Assembly (NCBI RefSeq): GCF_009827515.1
Contig: NZ_WTYO01000001.1
Location: forward strand, 601,501 to 665,500
DNA: 64,000 nt
From: Pelagerythrobacter marinus
GTDB taxonomy: Bacteria; Pseudomonadota; Alphaproteobacteria; Sphingomonadales; Sphingomonadaceae
Reading direction: 5' to 3'
Shown: piece after piece, positions 16,791-22,556 of the stretch
Numbering within the stretch: the first letter of the stretch is position 1
Layout of the letters: every line of letters starts with the position of its first letter
The notes under the pieces: generated by a model
Database searches by the model: none
The model's input: the letters and a program-made list of their open reading frames with translations, nothing else
Told to the model about the DNA's origin: nothing
Program-made: the position numbers and the translations under genes

Positions 16791-17374
16791 ACCGCAAGAC
16801 CGTGTTCGATGCAGTCCGCCGCCTGTTGGGCCGTAGCTTCAAGCAAGTCGAGGTCGAAGCACTCGACCGTGCGCTAGACGCTGCCATGCGGAACCTCGAC
16901 TATGCCGGGAACGAACTGGCCCTGAGCGACGATGGGCTGGATCTGATTAAGGAATTCGAAGGCTGCAAGCTGACGGCCTATCCCGACCCCGGCACCGGGG
17001 GCAAGCCTTGGACTATCGGTTACGGCGCAACCCGCATTGACGGGCGGCCCGTTCACCCCGGCGAGACGATCACGCAGGCGCAGGCTGACAAGCTGCTGCT
17101 AGTGGACATTGAGCGTCACGCTGACCCTGTGCGGGATATGCTCGGCAGCGCCCCCACTACGCAAGGCCAGTTCGATGCGATGGTGTCGTTCGCGTTCAAC
17201 CTTGGCCCTGATAGCCTCAAACGCTCCACGCTGTTCCGCAAGCATATGGAAGGCGACTACGAAGGCGCTGCGAACGAGTTTGCGCGCTGGAACAAGGCCA
17301 ACGGTAGGGTGCTACGCGGGCTGACGCGTCGCCGTGCTGCCGAGGCCTCCATGTATCGCGGAGAGGCCCGGTGA
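16787..17374 (+). CDS. Endolysin, GH24 lysozyme (T4/P22 type)
   Basis: A 195-residue enzyme that cuts the glycan strands of peptidoglycan. Residues 1-45 form an amphipathic helical extension. The catalytic core starts at LIKEFEGCKLTAYPDPGTGG and continues PWTIGYGAT, giving the Glu...Asp...Thr triad of family GH24. A C-terminal FARWNKANGRVLRGLTRRR is typical of the family. There is no signal peptide or SAR-type membrane helix, so it should need the holin to reach the wall. Ribosome site GGGGAGG; ATGA overlap upstream, GTGA overlap downstream. Confidence 0.9.
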   Translation: MNRKTVFDAVRRLLGRSFKQVEVEALDRALDAAMRNLDYAGNELALSDDGLDLIKEFEGCKLTAYPDPGTGGKPWTIGYGATRIDGRPVHPGETITQAQADKLLLVDIERHADPVRDMLGSAPTTQGQFDAMVSFAFNLGPDSLKRSTLFRKHMEGDYEGAANEFARWNKANGRVLRGLTRRRAAEASMYRGEAR

Positions 17375-17694
17375 AGGCCCTAGCGGCCATTGCAGCCGGT
17401 CTATCGGTAGCATCGGCCGCGCCGGTCGAGCGCCCCTACTTCGCCGGAATGCCGCCTGAGCGGTTCCAAGGGGAAGGGGTGGCAATCGTCATGTTCGCAG
17501 ATGACGTGAACGATCATTGCCCGTTGGGAGTGCCTGCTGGTTACACCCTGCTGGGATGCGCGTTCCAGGTTGAGGGAACGCCGGTGCTGGTGCTGCCGAA
17601 CCCGTGCCCGATGGGGGACGTAGAGTTGTTCGCGCGGATTGCCTGCCACGAACTAGGGCATCGAAACGGGTGGAGCGGAGGGCACGAGCTATGA
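17371..17694 (+). CDS. Secreted HExxH mini-metalloprotease candidate
   Basis: A 107-residue protein with a signal peptide (MKALAAIAAGLSVASAAP) and a C-terminal CHELGHRNGWSGGH, i.e. HExxH followed by another His, the zinc signature of metallopeptidases. Four cysteines could make disulfides in the periplasm. It starts at a GTG overlapping the endolysin stop and its own stop overlaps the holin start, so it is locked into the lysis cassette. It might cleave envelope proteins at lysis or be an inactive structural relic. I do not recognise a named family. Confidence 0.65.
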   Translation: MKALAAIAAGLSVASAAPVERPYFAGMPPERFQGEGVAIVMFADDVNDHCPLGVPAGYTLLGCAFQVEGTPVLVLPNPCPMGDVELFARIACHELGHRNGWSGGHEL

Positions 17695-17921
17695 AACTGC
17701 TGCGCGACCTGCTGTATGCGCGGGGCAACGAAAACCTCGACATTTCGCGGCTGTCTTCGCTGCTGGGCGTCTTGACGTTTCTCGGCGCGTCGATCTGGCA
17801 TGTGTTCGTGAACAAGAGCTTCGACCCGGTGGCATTCGGCGGGGGGTGGACTGCCCTGTGCGCCGGTTGCGGGGGGTGGATCTATGCGCGCCAGAAATAT
17901 GAGGCGGAGGGAGGGGATTAG
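17691..17921 (+). CDS. Holin candidate
   Basis: A 76-residue protein with two hydrophobic segments (LLGVLTFLGASIWHVFV and a second around GGWTALCAGCGGWIYA) and a charged tail (RQKYEAEGGD). It lies directly after endolysin and mini-protease with an ATGA overlap. Size, topology and position match phage holins, which open the inner membrane for the endolysin. Confidence 0.65.
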   Translation: MKLLRDLLYARGNENLDISRLSSLLGVLTFLGASIWHVFVNKSFDPVAFGGGWTALCAGCGGWIYARQKYEAEGGD

Positions 17922-18085
17922 CTAGGCGCGGACAGGTTCGTGGACCTGTTGACGCGGAGGCGTTCCAGCTTGTCTAGCGCCTCGCCCTCTGCCTCAATCC
18001 GGCTCCATCCCTTCCGTCGCAGCCCGTCCACCACGCTATCATAGAAGCGTTGCTCGCCATCGGGCAGAAATTGACGGTCACTCAT
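17918..18085 (-). CDS. 55-residue phage protein
   Basis: A small acidic/basic helical protein at the end of the leftward cluster, overlapping the holin stop by 4 nt on the opposite strand. The ribosome site GAAGGA sits just before the ATG, which overlaps the upstream stop (ATGA). Function unknown. Confidence 0.5.
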   Translation of the reverse strand: MSDRQFLPDGEQRFYDSVVDGLRRKGWSRIEAEGEALDKLERLRVNRSTNLSAPS

Positions 18086-18228
18086 CCTTCACTCGCTTTC
18101 TGCCTGCAAAGGCACTCGACAGTGACTTCCGGCGGATCATCGCGATGGTGATAGATGCGCAGGAACCGGCCATCGTAGTGCATCGGCGGCGGCCTCCACG
18201 TCACTCGATAGGTGGTTTCCTCGCTCAT
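18082..18228 (-). CDS. 48-residue phage protein
   Basis: A small protein with a beta-like start (MSEETTYRVTWRPPP) and several His/Asp residues (IYHHRDDPPE). It is coupled by 4-nt overlaps to its neighbours on both sides. No family recognised. Confidence 0.45.
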   Translation of the reverse strand: MSEETTYRVTWRPPPMHYDGRFLRIYHHRDDPPEVTVECLCRQKASEG

Positions 18229-18374
18229 TCCCTGCTCGCTTTCTGCCTCTTAACGAGGCGGTCCATGATCTTTCTCCGCTCTTTTCGGGCGGGGGCTGCA
18301 AATGCGATTATGGCGTCCAGTTCCTTTAAGCGCTGCCTCTCTTTGTCGGTGGCGTAGTCGAGGGGATTAGGCAT
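18225..18374 (-). CDS. 49-residue basic phage protein
   Basis: A helical, strongly basic small protein (KERQRLKELDAIIAF then KERRKIMDRLVKRQK). The ATG at 18374 lies within the last codons of the upstream DUF551-like gene and the stop overlaps the next start. Function unknown; nucleic-acid binding is possible from the charge. Confidence 0.5.
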   Translation of the reverse strand: MPNPLDYATDKERQRLKELDAIIAFAAPARKERRKIMDRLVKRQKASRE

Positions 18375-18576
18375 CGGGCGCTTTCGGTAGGGGCATCCAC
18401 TTGAGGGGCTTACCCCGCCCGCTCGCCCCAGCCCAAATTGCCGTGAGCCACCATTCATCGCCGCCCAGCCATGTGCCGACGGTGTGCCCCGTGGCCTTTG
18501 TGTCGGTGAACGGCCCCTCATAGAAAAGCAAAACTGCCTCACCTTGCGGTAGTGTTTCAATCGGCTGCCAGTCCAT
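18367..18576 (-). CDS. DUF551-like phage protein
   Basis: A 69-residue protein beginning MDWQPIETLPQGEAVLLFYEG, the characteristic opening of DUF551-type proteins found in many phages, with several Trp residues (GTWLGGDEWWLTAIWAG). The start at 18576 has an AAAGGGG site upstream; longer in-frame versions have none. It is the first gene of the leftward four-gene group. Role unknown. Confidence 0.65.
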   Translation of the reverse strand: MDWQPIETLPQGEAVLLFYEGPFTDTKATGHTVGTWLGGDEWWLTAIWAGASGRGKPLKWMPLPKAPDA

Positions 18577-18686
18577 ACTCAATCCCCTTTCTCGACAGAT
18601 ACTGCCGAATCCGGCCCGATAAAGCAAGCGGAAAATACTTGCCAAAACCTGCGGAACATGGCAAGAACATAGCGAAAGGAAGTGCG

Positions 18687-18995
18687 ATGCTCTTAGCGTG
18701 GCTCGGGACAAAGGCGCTTGGCCTACAGCGGTGGATATGGCTCGCCATCCTGCTGGCGGCCCTTATCGGCGGCATTCTGTGGCTCCAGGCCCGCGAGGAA
18801 GCGGACGACAGGGCCAATCAAGAGATCGGCGCGAAGGTCCAACGGGAAGGGGATCTACGCAAGACTATCGAACGGGCGGAGAAAGCCAATGAAGCGCGCG
18901 ATGACATTCGGACTGGTGATCGCACTCGTTACGAGCAGTGCCTGCGGTCGGCACGAACCCCCGCGAACTGCCAGCGACTTCTGCCTAGCCGCTAA
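18687..18995 (+). CDS. i-spanin (Rz-like)
   Basis: A 102-residue protein with an N-terminal membrane helix (WIWLAILLAALIGGILWL) and a periplasmic coiled coil rich in Glu/Arg/Lys, the build of the inner-membrane spanin subunit. ATG at 18687 is preceded by GAAAGGAAG. Together with the nested downstream lipoprotein gene it should fuse or disrupt the outer membrane in the last step of lysis. Confidence 0.7.
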   Translation: MLLAWLGTKALGLQRWIWLAILLAALIGGILWLQAREEADDRANQEIGAKVQREGDLRKTIERAEKANEARDDIRTGDRTRYEQCLRSARTPANCQRLLPSR

Positions 18996-19143
18996 ACGGC
19001 TGACCGTGGAGCCGCACCCGATCGCTCCCGACGCGGACGACCCGGGGAACCTGTTCGATACCGAGCAAACCTTCCTAGAGGTGCTTGCCCATAACGAGGT
19101 TTACGACCGGCTTTGCTCTAAGCGGTCAGCTTCGGCATCGTAA
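18889..19143 (+). CDS. o-spanin (Rz1-like lipoprotein), nested start
   Basis: An 84-residue protein in a different frame, starting inside the i-spanin gene and running 148 nt past it. The first 20 residues are a lipoprotein signal (MTFGLVIALVTSSAC) with Cys as the predicted lipidated residue. The remainder (DFCLAAKRL ... FLEVLAHNEVYDRLC) resembles Rz1-like proteins of many phages, with the AHNE block and two more Cys. The overlapping arrangement is itself typical of Rz/Rz1 pairs. Confidence 0.7.
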   Translation: MKRAMTFGLVIALVTSSACGRHEPPRTASDFCLAAKRLTVEPHPIAPDADDPGNLFDTEQTFLEVLAHNEVYDRLCSKRSASAS

Positions 19144-19258
19144 ACGCGGCCCAAGCGAAGAACGCTGCCCCTGCCACCAGCAACAGGCCAAAGGCAAACC
19201 GCGCGATCTTGTTCCCCCTGTCATGATCGGGGTTCGGAACGAAAGCGGCCACCCCCAT
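19118..19258 (-). CDS. Small two-helix membrane protein (start uncertain)
   Basis: The frame encodes a hydrophobic protein ending FGLLLVAGAAFFAWAAFTMPKLTA. The ATG at 19258 gives 46 residues, but the hydrophobic helix continues upstream (ALSVTAACCLLWGIA), and no ATG/GTG/TTG is available there in frame before 19320. Translation may therefore start at a rare codon next to the preceding gene's stop. It overlaps the o-spanin end on the other strand. Confidence 0.4.
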   Translation of the reverse strand: MGVAAFVPNPDHDRGNKIARFAFGLLLVAGAAFFAWAAFTMPKLTA

Positions 19259-19307
19259 GGCAATGCCCCATAAGAGACAGCACGCGGCGGTAACGGAAAG
19301 GGCAACG

Positions 19308-19433
19308 TCAGGGATGGCTAGTCTCTCGTATCGTCTCTGCCTCTAGGGCAAGCATGGTCAGTATAAGATACTCTCTCATGCGTCCCTTACGGAAGGCAAG
19401 ACGAGCGCGGGCCAGGATGTTTTCTCGAATCAT
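19308..19433 (-). CDS. 41-residue phage peptide
   Basis: A small basic-then-hydrophobic protein (MIRENILARARLAFRKG, then EYLILTMLALEAE). It directly precedes the two-helix membrane ORF. No good ribosome site is visible, so confidence is moderate. Confidence 0.4.
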   Translation of the reverse strand: MIRENILARARLAFRKGRMREYLILTMLALEAETIRETSHP

Positions 19434-19770
19434 GGCCTGCGGTCTATGCAGGGTGGGGGCGTGTAGGAAAGTGAAATTGCACTAGGGCCGGGCGCGACTC
19501 CGGCTGTGTGGGCGATAGGCGCTCACCTGCGCCTCGTTTTAGTCCAGTCGAGGGTCCGGTTGGAACCGGGCGGGAATCGAACCCGCATAAGGCGATTGGG
19601 TTGTTTACCGACCGCTGCCTATCACCAGTTACAGCCACCGGCTCCACAATCAGATATTCGACTTCTCGCTCCACTGATTAGCGCTTCTGCTTTCAGCGCC
19701 GCCTAGTGCGATGGCCTCACTACCACATTTTTTCCTTGGCTACAAGCCGGTATTCCGCTACAGAGAGAGG
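19434..19770. other. Non-coding stretch with a tRNA-like sequence
   Basis: No convincing gene is seen. The stretch holds the degenerate tRNA-like sequence listed separately (19,560-19,646), a CCGGTTGGAACCGG palindrome (19,556-19,569) at its 3' end, and otherwise unremarkable sequence leading to the structured RNA at 19,771. Confidence 0.5.
19560..19646 (-). tRNA. Degenerate tRNA-like sequence, isotype undetermined
   Basis: On the minus strand a near-perfect T arm (GCGGG-TTCGATT-CCCGC), an acceptor stem of 7-8 bp (GGAGCCGG with CCGGTTCC) and a D-arm-like GCTG/CAGC stem are present with normal spacing. The anticodon arm, however, does not form a proper 5-bp stem with a T at position 33. It is either a decayed phage tRNA or a tRNA mimic. 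tRNAscan-type scoring would be decisive. Confidence 0.45.
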
Positions 19771-19855
19771 GTGACGCGGCGGTTCAGTGACGCACCCGCG
19801 ATACACCTGATCGCGGGTGAGGCTGCGCGTAAGGACGCTTTGGCCGCTGCGTCAC
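19771..19855 (+). ncRNA. Structured RNA element upstream of a micro-ORF
   Basis: An outer 12-bp stem (GTGACGCGGCGG with CCGCTGCGTCAC, one G-U pair) encloses an inner perfect 10-bp hairpin (CACCCGCGAT-ACACCTG-ATCGCGGGTG). There is no T-run, so it is not a terminator. It ends 6 nt before a GATAGGAG ribosome site and a 16-codon ORF. It could be a leader controlling that ORF or an independent RNA. No known riboswitch class is recognised. Confidence 0.5.
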
Positions 19856-19872
19856 AACGATAGGAGATCACC

Positions 19873-19923
19873 ATGCGCGAAGGCGTCGGCAGTATGACAG
19901 GCGAAGGCTGGGGCGGCGATTAG
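19873..19923 (+). CDS. 16-residue Gly-rich micro-ORF
   Basis: MREGVGSMTGEGWGGD. It has the best-placed ribosome site of the region (AGGAG, 6 nt before the ATG) and follows the structured RNA. It overlaps the end of the opposite-strand membrane peptide gene. It could be a leader peptide or a tiny phage effector; coding status is unproven. Confidence 0.35.
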   Translation: MREGVGSMTGEGWGGD

Positions 19924-20033
19924 CCCGGCAGCTCCGGTCCCACCTCGATCCGCTCAGCCCTATGGGAATAGATCACCACCGCTAACCCCAGGATAATCAG
20001 GGTTCCTAATACGCCTATAAGAGTGCGGCTCAC
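19920..20033 (-). CDS. 37-residue membrane peptide
   Basis: One membrane helix (LIGVLGTLIILGLAVVIY) followed by a short charged tail. The GTG start overlaps the upstream stop (GTGA), which supports it as translated. Function unknown. Confidence 0.5.
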   Translation of the reverse strand: MSRTLIGVLGTLIILGLAVVIYSHRAERIEVGPELPG

Positions 20034-20284
20034 TTGGCGGCTTCGATCACGGCGCGGTAGATGCGGAGGACGTCTCGCTCGGGATCGTCTGAGTCTAGGC
20101 ACCAGTTATCCAAGCCTCTCTCCACCATCGCTTCCGTAGGCTCCACAGGCAACACAACAAGCCCTGCTTGCTTGAAGAACGCCAGCAGCTTCTTCGCCTG
20201 TGGTTCGTAGGACCAATCTTCGTCGCAGCCCTCGGGATCGCTTTCCCGTAACCCTCTCGCTATCACCTCTCTAAGATCAGTCAT
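20030..20284 (-). CDS. 84-residue phage protein
   Basis: An acidic protein beginning MTDLREVIARGLRESDPEG, with EPQAKKLLAFFKQAGLVVLPVEPTEAM in the middle. This style, a small protein ending in a predicted helix IYRAVIEAAK, is common among early-region phage proteins of unknown role. ATG at 20284 is chosen, overlapping the upstream gene by 8 nt; longer versions lack support. Confidence 0.65.
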   Translation of the reverse strand: MTDLREVIARGLRESDPEGCDEDWSYEPQAKKLLAFFKQAGLVVLPVEPTEAMVERGLDNWCLDSDDPERDVLRIYRAVIEAAK

Positions 20285-20426
20285 ATTTGCCGTCCTCCTT
20301 GTGGTGGTCGAGGCGTTCAATATGCGCGGCGACATTCCATGCGGCCATTTCGTCTAGTCCGATGACGCTTGGAAAAGTCCGCAGCCACGCCACAATCGCA
20401 GCCCGTTCGCGTTCTGCCTCAGTCAT
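20277..20426 (-). CDS. 49-residue phage protein
   Basis: A small helical protein (MTEAERERAAIVAWLRTF ... HIERLDHHKEDG) starting after a GGGAGAATAG ribosome site and overlapping the downstream gene by 8 nt. The N-terminal sequence style is shared with small phage proteins of unknown function. Confidence 0.55.
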   Translation of the reverse strand: MTEAERERAAIVAWLRTFPSVIGLDEMAAWNVAAHIERLDHHKEDGKYD

Positions 20427-20447
20427 CGCTCTATTCTCCCTTACCGA

Positions 20448-20654
20448 TCATTCAGGGCGGGTAACCGCGATCTCCGTTGGCGACCACTCGTTGCCTTCTA
20501 GGCGTATCTCTGCCCGAACAAGATCGTCACTCGAATACTCCCCGGCAGCGCGCATCATATCGCGCATCCCGGCCATGCTATTCGGCGCAAAGCCCGAAAT
20601 AACCGGGCCGTCGCTCGGAATGATACGCCAGAAAAAGCGCCCGCTGTGCTGCAT
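20448..20654 (-). CDS. 68-residue phage protein, possibly the 3' part of a longer frame
   Basis: A plausible protein (VISGFAPNSMAGMRDMM then DLVRAEIRLEGNEW). No ribosome site precedes the ATG at 20654. A better initiation site, GGAGAGACATC plus GTG at 20714, belongs to another frame whose N-terminus (MRNAANDTEEGVAIPYIAARC) also looks genuine. The two frames could be joined by a one-base slip at the TTTTT run near 20638, so the intact protein may be about 87 residues. Confidence 0.5.
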   Translation of the reverse strand: MQHSGRFFWRIIPSDGPVISGFAPNSMAGMRDMMRAAGEYSSDDLVRAEIRLEGNEWSPTEIAVTRPE

Positions 20655-20723
20655 CGGGCGGCAATGTAGGGGATCGCTACCCCTTCTTCGGTGTCATTGG
20701 CTGCATTACGCACGATGTCTCTC

Positions 20724-20765
20724 CTATTGTTCGCTGGTGGCTTTGCGGTGGGAGGCGAGGGCGGC
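20724..20765 (-). pseudogene. 3' remnant of the phage gene split by the IS1595 element
   Basis: After removal of the element and one copy of the 8-bp duplication, these 42 nt complete the interrupted gene with 13 more residues (AALASHRKATSEQ) and a stop. Reconstructed protein: 104 residues. Confidence 0.85.
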
Positions 20766-20773
20766 TTCAATAG
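20766..20773. repeat. Target-site duplication, left copy
   Basis: TTCAATAG, identical to the 8 bases at 22,596-22,603 on the other side of the insertion element. An 8-bp duplication is what IS1595-family transposases produce. Confidence 0.95.
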
Positions 20774-20792
20774 GGGAATTATATACTTGACT
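20774..20792 (+). repeat. IS1595 terminal inverted repeat, left
   Basis: GGGAATTATATACTTGACT; the reverse complement is found at 22,577-22,595 without mismatch. Confidence 0.93.
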
Positions 20793-20802
20793 TCCCATCC
20801 TC

Positions 20803-20934
20803 CTAATCCTGCTTCTTTCGGCGACGCTTCACGCGGCGTTCGATCTTCTTCGCCTGCTGGCCTTTGTCGGCAGGTCGGTAAGCCATCACCTTGTCGGTTA
20901 CAGCGTCGAGTATTTGCTTGATGCGTTCGGTCAT
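20803..20934 (-). CDS. IS passenger ORF: 43-residue basic peptide
   Basis: Begins MTERIKQILDAVTDKVMAY and ends in a very basic run (KKIERRVKRRRKKQD), suggestive of nucleic-acid binding. Its ATG overlaps the stop of the preceding passenger gene (ATGA). It is the last gene before the left terminal repeat. A longer in-frame version from 20997 has no support. Confidence 0.6.
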   Translation of the reverse strand: MTERIKQILDAVTDKVMAYRPADKGQQAKKIERRVKRRRKKQD

Positions 20935-21242
20935 TCTTCCCGCTCCTTTGCCAGGAAAGAGGCAGGACAACCATGCATTGAGTGACGCGCAGGGCATTGC
21001 TCAATGCGCTGGCGAAGGCTGGCGATCTCCGCCGCCGCTTGTCGGATTAGTCCATAGGCAACATCGCGCTCTTCATCTCCCCCAAGGGGATTTTCCCAGC
21101 ACAAGTCCACGAACTCCAATAGGCGAGTTTCTAAGGCCACAGTTCTGCCGAACCTCGCTGCCTTGTGGCGCTCCCAAGCCGCGTCAATCATCGCGGTTTC
21201 CTTCTCGGTCAAAGGCCGGTTTTCATCGTTCGTATTATTCAT
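20931..21242 (-). CDS. IS passenger ORF: 103-residue phage-like protein
   Basis: A charged helical protein (PLTEKETAMIDAAWERHKAARFG ..., AAAEIASLRQRIEQCP) whose ATG overlaps the transposase stop by 4 nt. The C-terminal helix with three Cys and LRQRIEQ is typical of small phage early proteins of unknown role. Being inside the terminal repeats, it travels with the element. Confidence 0.7.
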   Translation of the reverse strand: MNNTNDENRPLTEKETAMIDAAWERHKAARFGRTVALETRLLEFVDLCWENPLGGDEERDVAYGLIRQAAAEIASLRQRIEQCPARHSMHGCPASFLAKEREE

Positions 21243-22159
21243 GCGATCAACTCCGCGTAGGTGATGCGCCGCCCAATGGCTGCACTGAACAGCCGCTCAA
21301 GGCGTTGCATGGTGTGATGGCTCACATCGCCGTCACCAAGGCGGAAAGCGAACTCTCCGACATAGCGATGCAGATGCTTCGGGCTTGCGTGGTGATAGAC
21401 CCCGTGCAGACCGCGCTTGAGCAACGCGAACACGCTCTCAATGCCGTTCGTGGTCACATCGCCTCGCACATACTCGCCAGCGGAATGGTTGATGCGCTCA
21501 TGCTTGTAGAGCAGCCCGCCGACGCGGTTGTAGATCGCACTTTCGTCAGTGTGGATGGTCGAGCCGACTTGAACATGGCGACTAGTGAAGCCGTTGGCAT
21601 TGCGGCCCGTGACAGTATCGCGGACTTCTGCCTTGACCTGTCCGCTCTCGCGTTCGCGGCCAGCGATCACGGCAGTCTTACCGACACCGCCACGCCCCAG
21701 CTTGAGACGCTTGCTTTCGTGCTTCGCGGACTCTTTGCCGCCAATGTAGCATTCGTCGATTTCGACCGTTCCTGCCAGTTCAGTAGGGTCGTTGCCGCAG
21801 GCTTCGCGCAGCCGTTGAAGCATGAACCAAGCGGTCTTTTGCGTGACGCCGATCTGCGCGTGAAGCTGGACGCTGCTGATACCCTTGCGAGCCGTGACGA
21901 GCAGATACATGGCGTAGAGCCATTTGTGCAGCGGCACCTTGGACCGCTCGAAAATCGTGCCCGTGCGGACGGTGAAATCGAGCAAACAGGCGTTGCAGCG
22001 GTAGAAGCCGCCTTTGCGCGTTCCGATGCGTTCCGCCTCGCCACAAGCGGGGCAGGTGGCCCCGTCAGGCCAGCGTCGCTCCTCGAAATAGGCGCGGGCG
22101 CTCTCCTGATCGGGGAACATCTGAAACAGTTCGAAAGTGGAGATGGTCGATTTGCTCAT
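21239..22159 (-). CDS. IS1595-family transposase
   Basis: A 306-residue DDE transposase. The N-terminus carries a zinc ribbon (CPACGEAERIGTRKGGFYRC and a following C). The catalytic domain has EIDECYIGGKE, IHTDESAIY and, near the end, GIESVFALLKRGLHG, which supply the acidic residues of the ISXO2-like/IS1595 family. The start overlaps the upstream passenger stop by one base and the stop overlaps the downstream passenger start by four, so expression is coupled. The reading frame is intact. Confidence 0.93.
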   Translation of the reverse strand: MSKSTISTFELFQMFPDQESARAYFEERRWPDGATCPACGEAERIGTRKGGFYRCNACLLDFTVRTGTIFERSKVPLHKWLYAMYLLVTARKGISSVQLHAQIGVTQKTAWFMLQRLREACGNDPTELAGTVEIDECYIGGKESAKHESKRLKLGRGGVGKTAVIAGRERESGQVKAEVRDTVTGRNANGFTSRHVQVGSTIHTDESAIYNRVGGLLYKHERINHSAGEYVRGDVTTNGIESVFALLKRGLHGVYHHASPKHLHRYVGEFAFRLGDGDVSHHTMQRLERLFSAAIGRRITYAELIA

Positions 22160-22509
22160 TACGCAACTCCTTGTTCGCGCAACGCGTCACGAGCGATAGC
22201 TTTTGATGCGGCGCAGCAATCAACATCGGCAACGATTGCCGCCAGCGCTCCACGGTAATGGAGTAGCGCGTCCGCTGCGGAACGATGCTTTATAGATGAC
22301 ATATCACCTGTATCTTCGAGATTGGGTTGATATGTCATTCGCCATTCCTCATTGAGCCTTTCAATCTTCCGCATCGCGGACGCGTAAGTCTCATGGCAGG
22401 AAACTAGCGATCCATCGAGCCTATCCCAAACCTGATGATAGCGGAACCGAGCGGTATAGCCTTTCTCATATTCATAACGAACCGGCATGGTATACGGACT
22501 TTGTCCCAT
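22159..22509 (-). CDS. IS passenger ORF: 116-residue protein
   Basis: First gene of the element, 86 nt inside the right terminal repeat, with a strong AAGGAG ribosome site before the ATG at 22509. The sequence is aromatic-rich at the N-terminus (VRYEYEKGYTARFRYHQVW) and helical afterwards, with two adjacent Cys (DVDCCAASK). No family recognised. A regulatory or transposition-helper role is conceivable from its fixed place before the transposase. Confidence 0.7.
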   Translation of the reverse strand: MGQSPYTMPVRYEYEKGYTARFRYHQVWDRLDGSLVSCHETYASAMRKIERLNEEWRMTYQPNLEDTGDMSSIKHRSAADALLHYRGALAAIVADVDCCAASKAIARDALREQGVA

Positions 22510-22556
22510 GTTTTTCTCCTTTTCTTTAGCGGCTTACCCGCCCGATAAGAAGATAG

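Noticed and set aside
19444-19674. 76-codon minus-strand ORF
   Set aside because: It runs through the tRNA-like sequence and lacks a ribosome site.
21239-22159. Transposase gene as a domesticated phage gene
   Set aside because: The tight overlaps first suggested this, but exact terminal repeats and an 8-bp target duplication show it is part of an inserted element.
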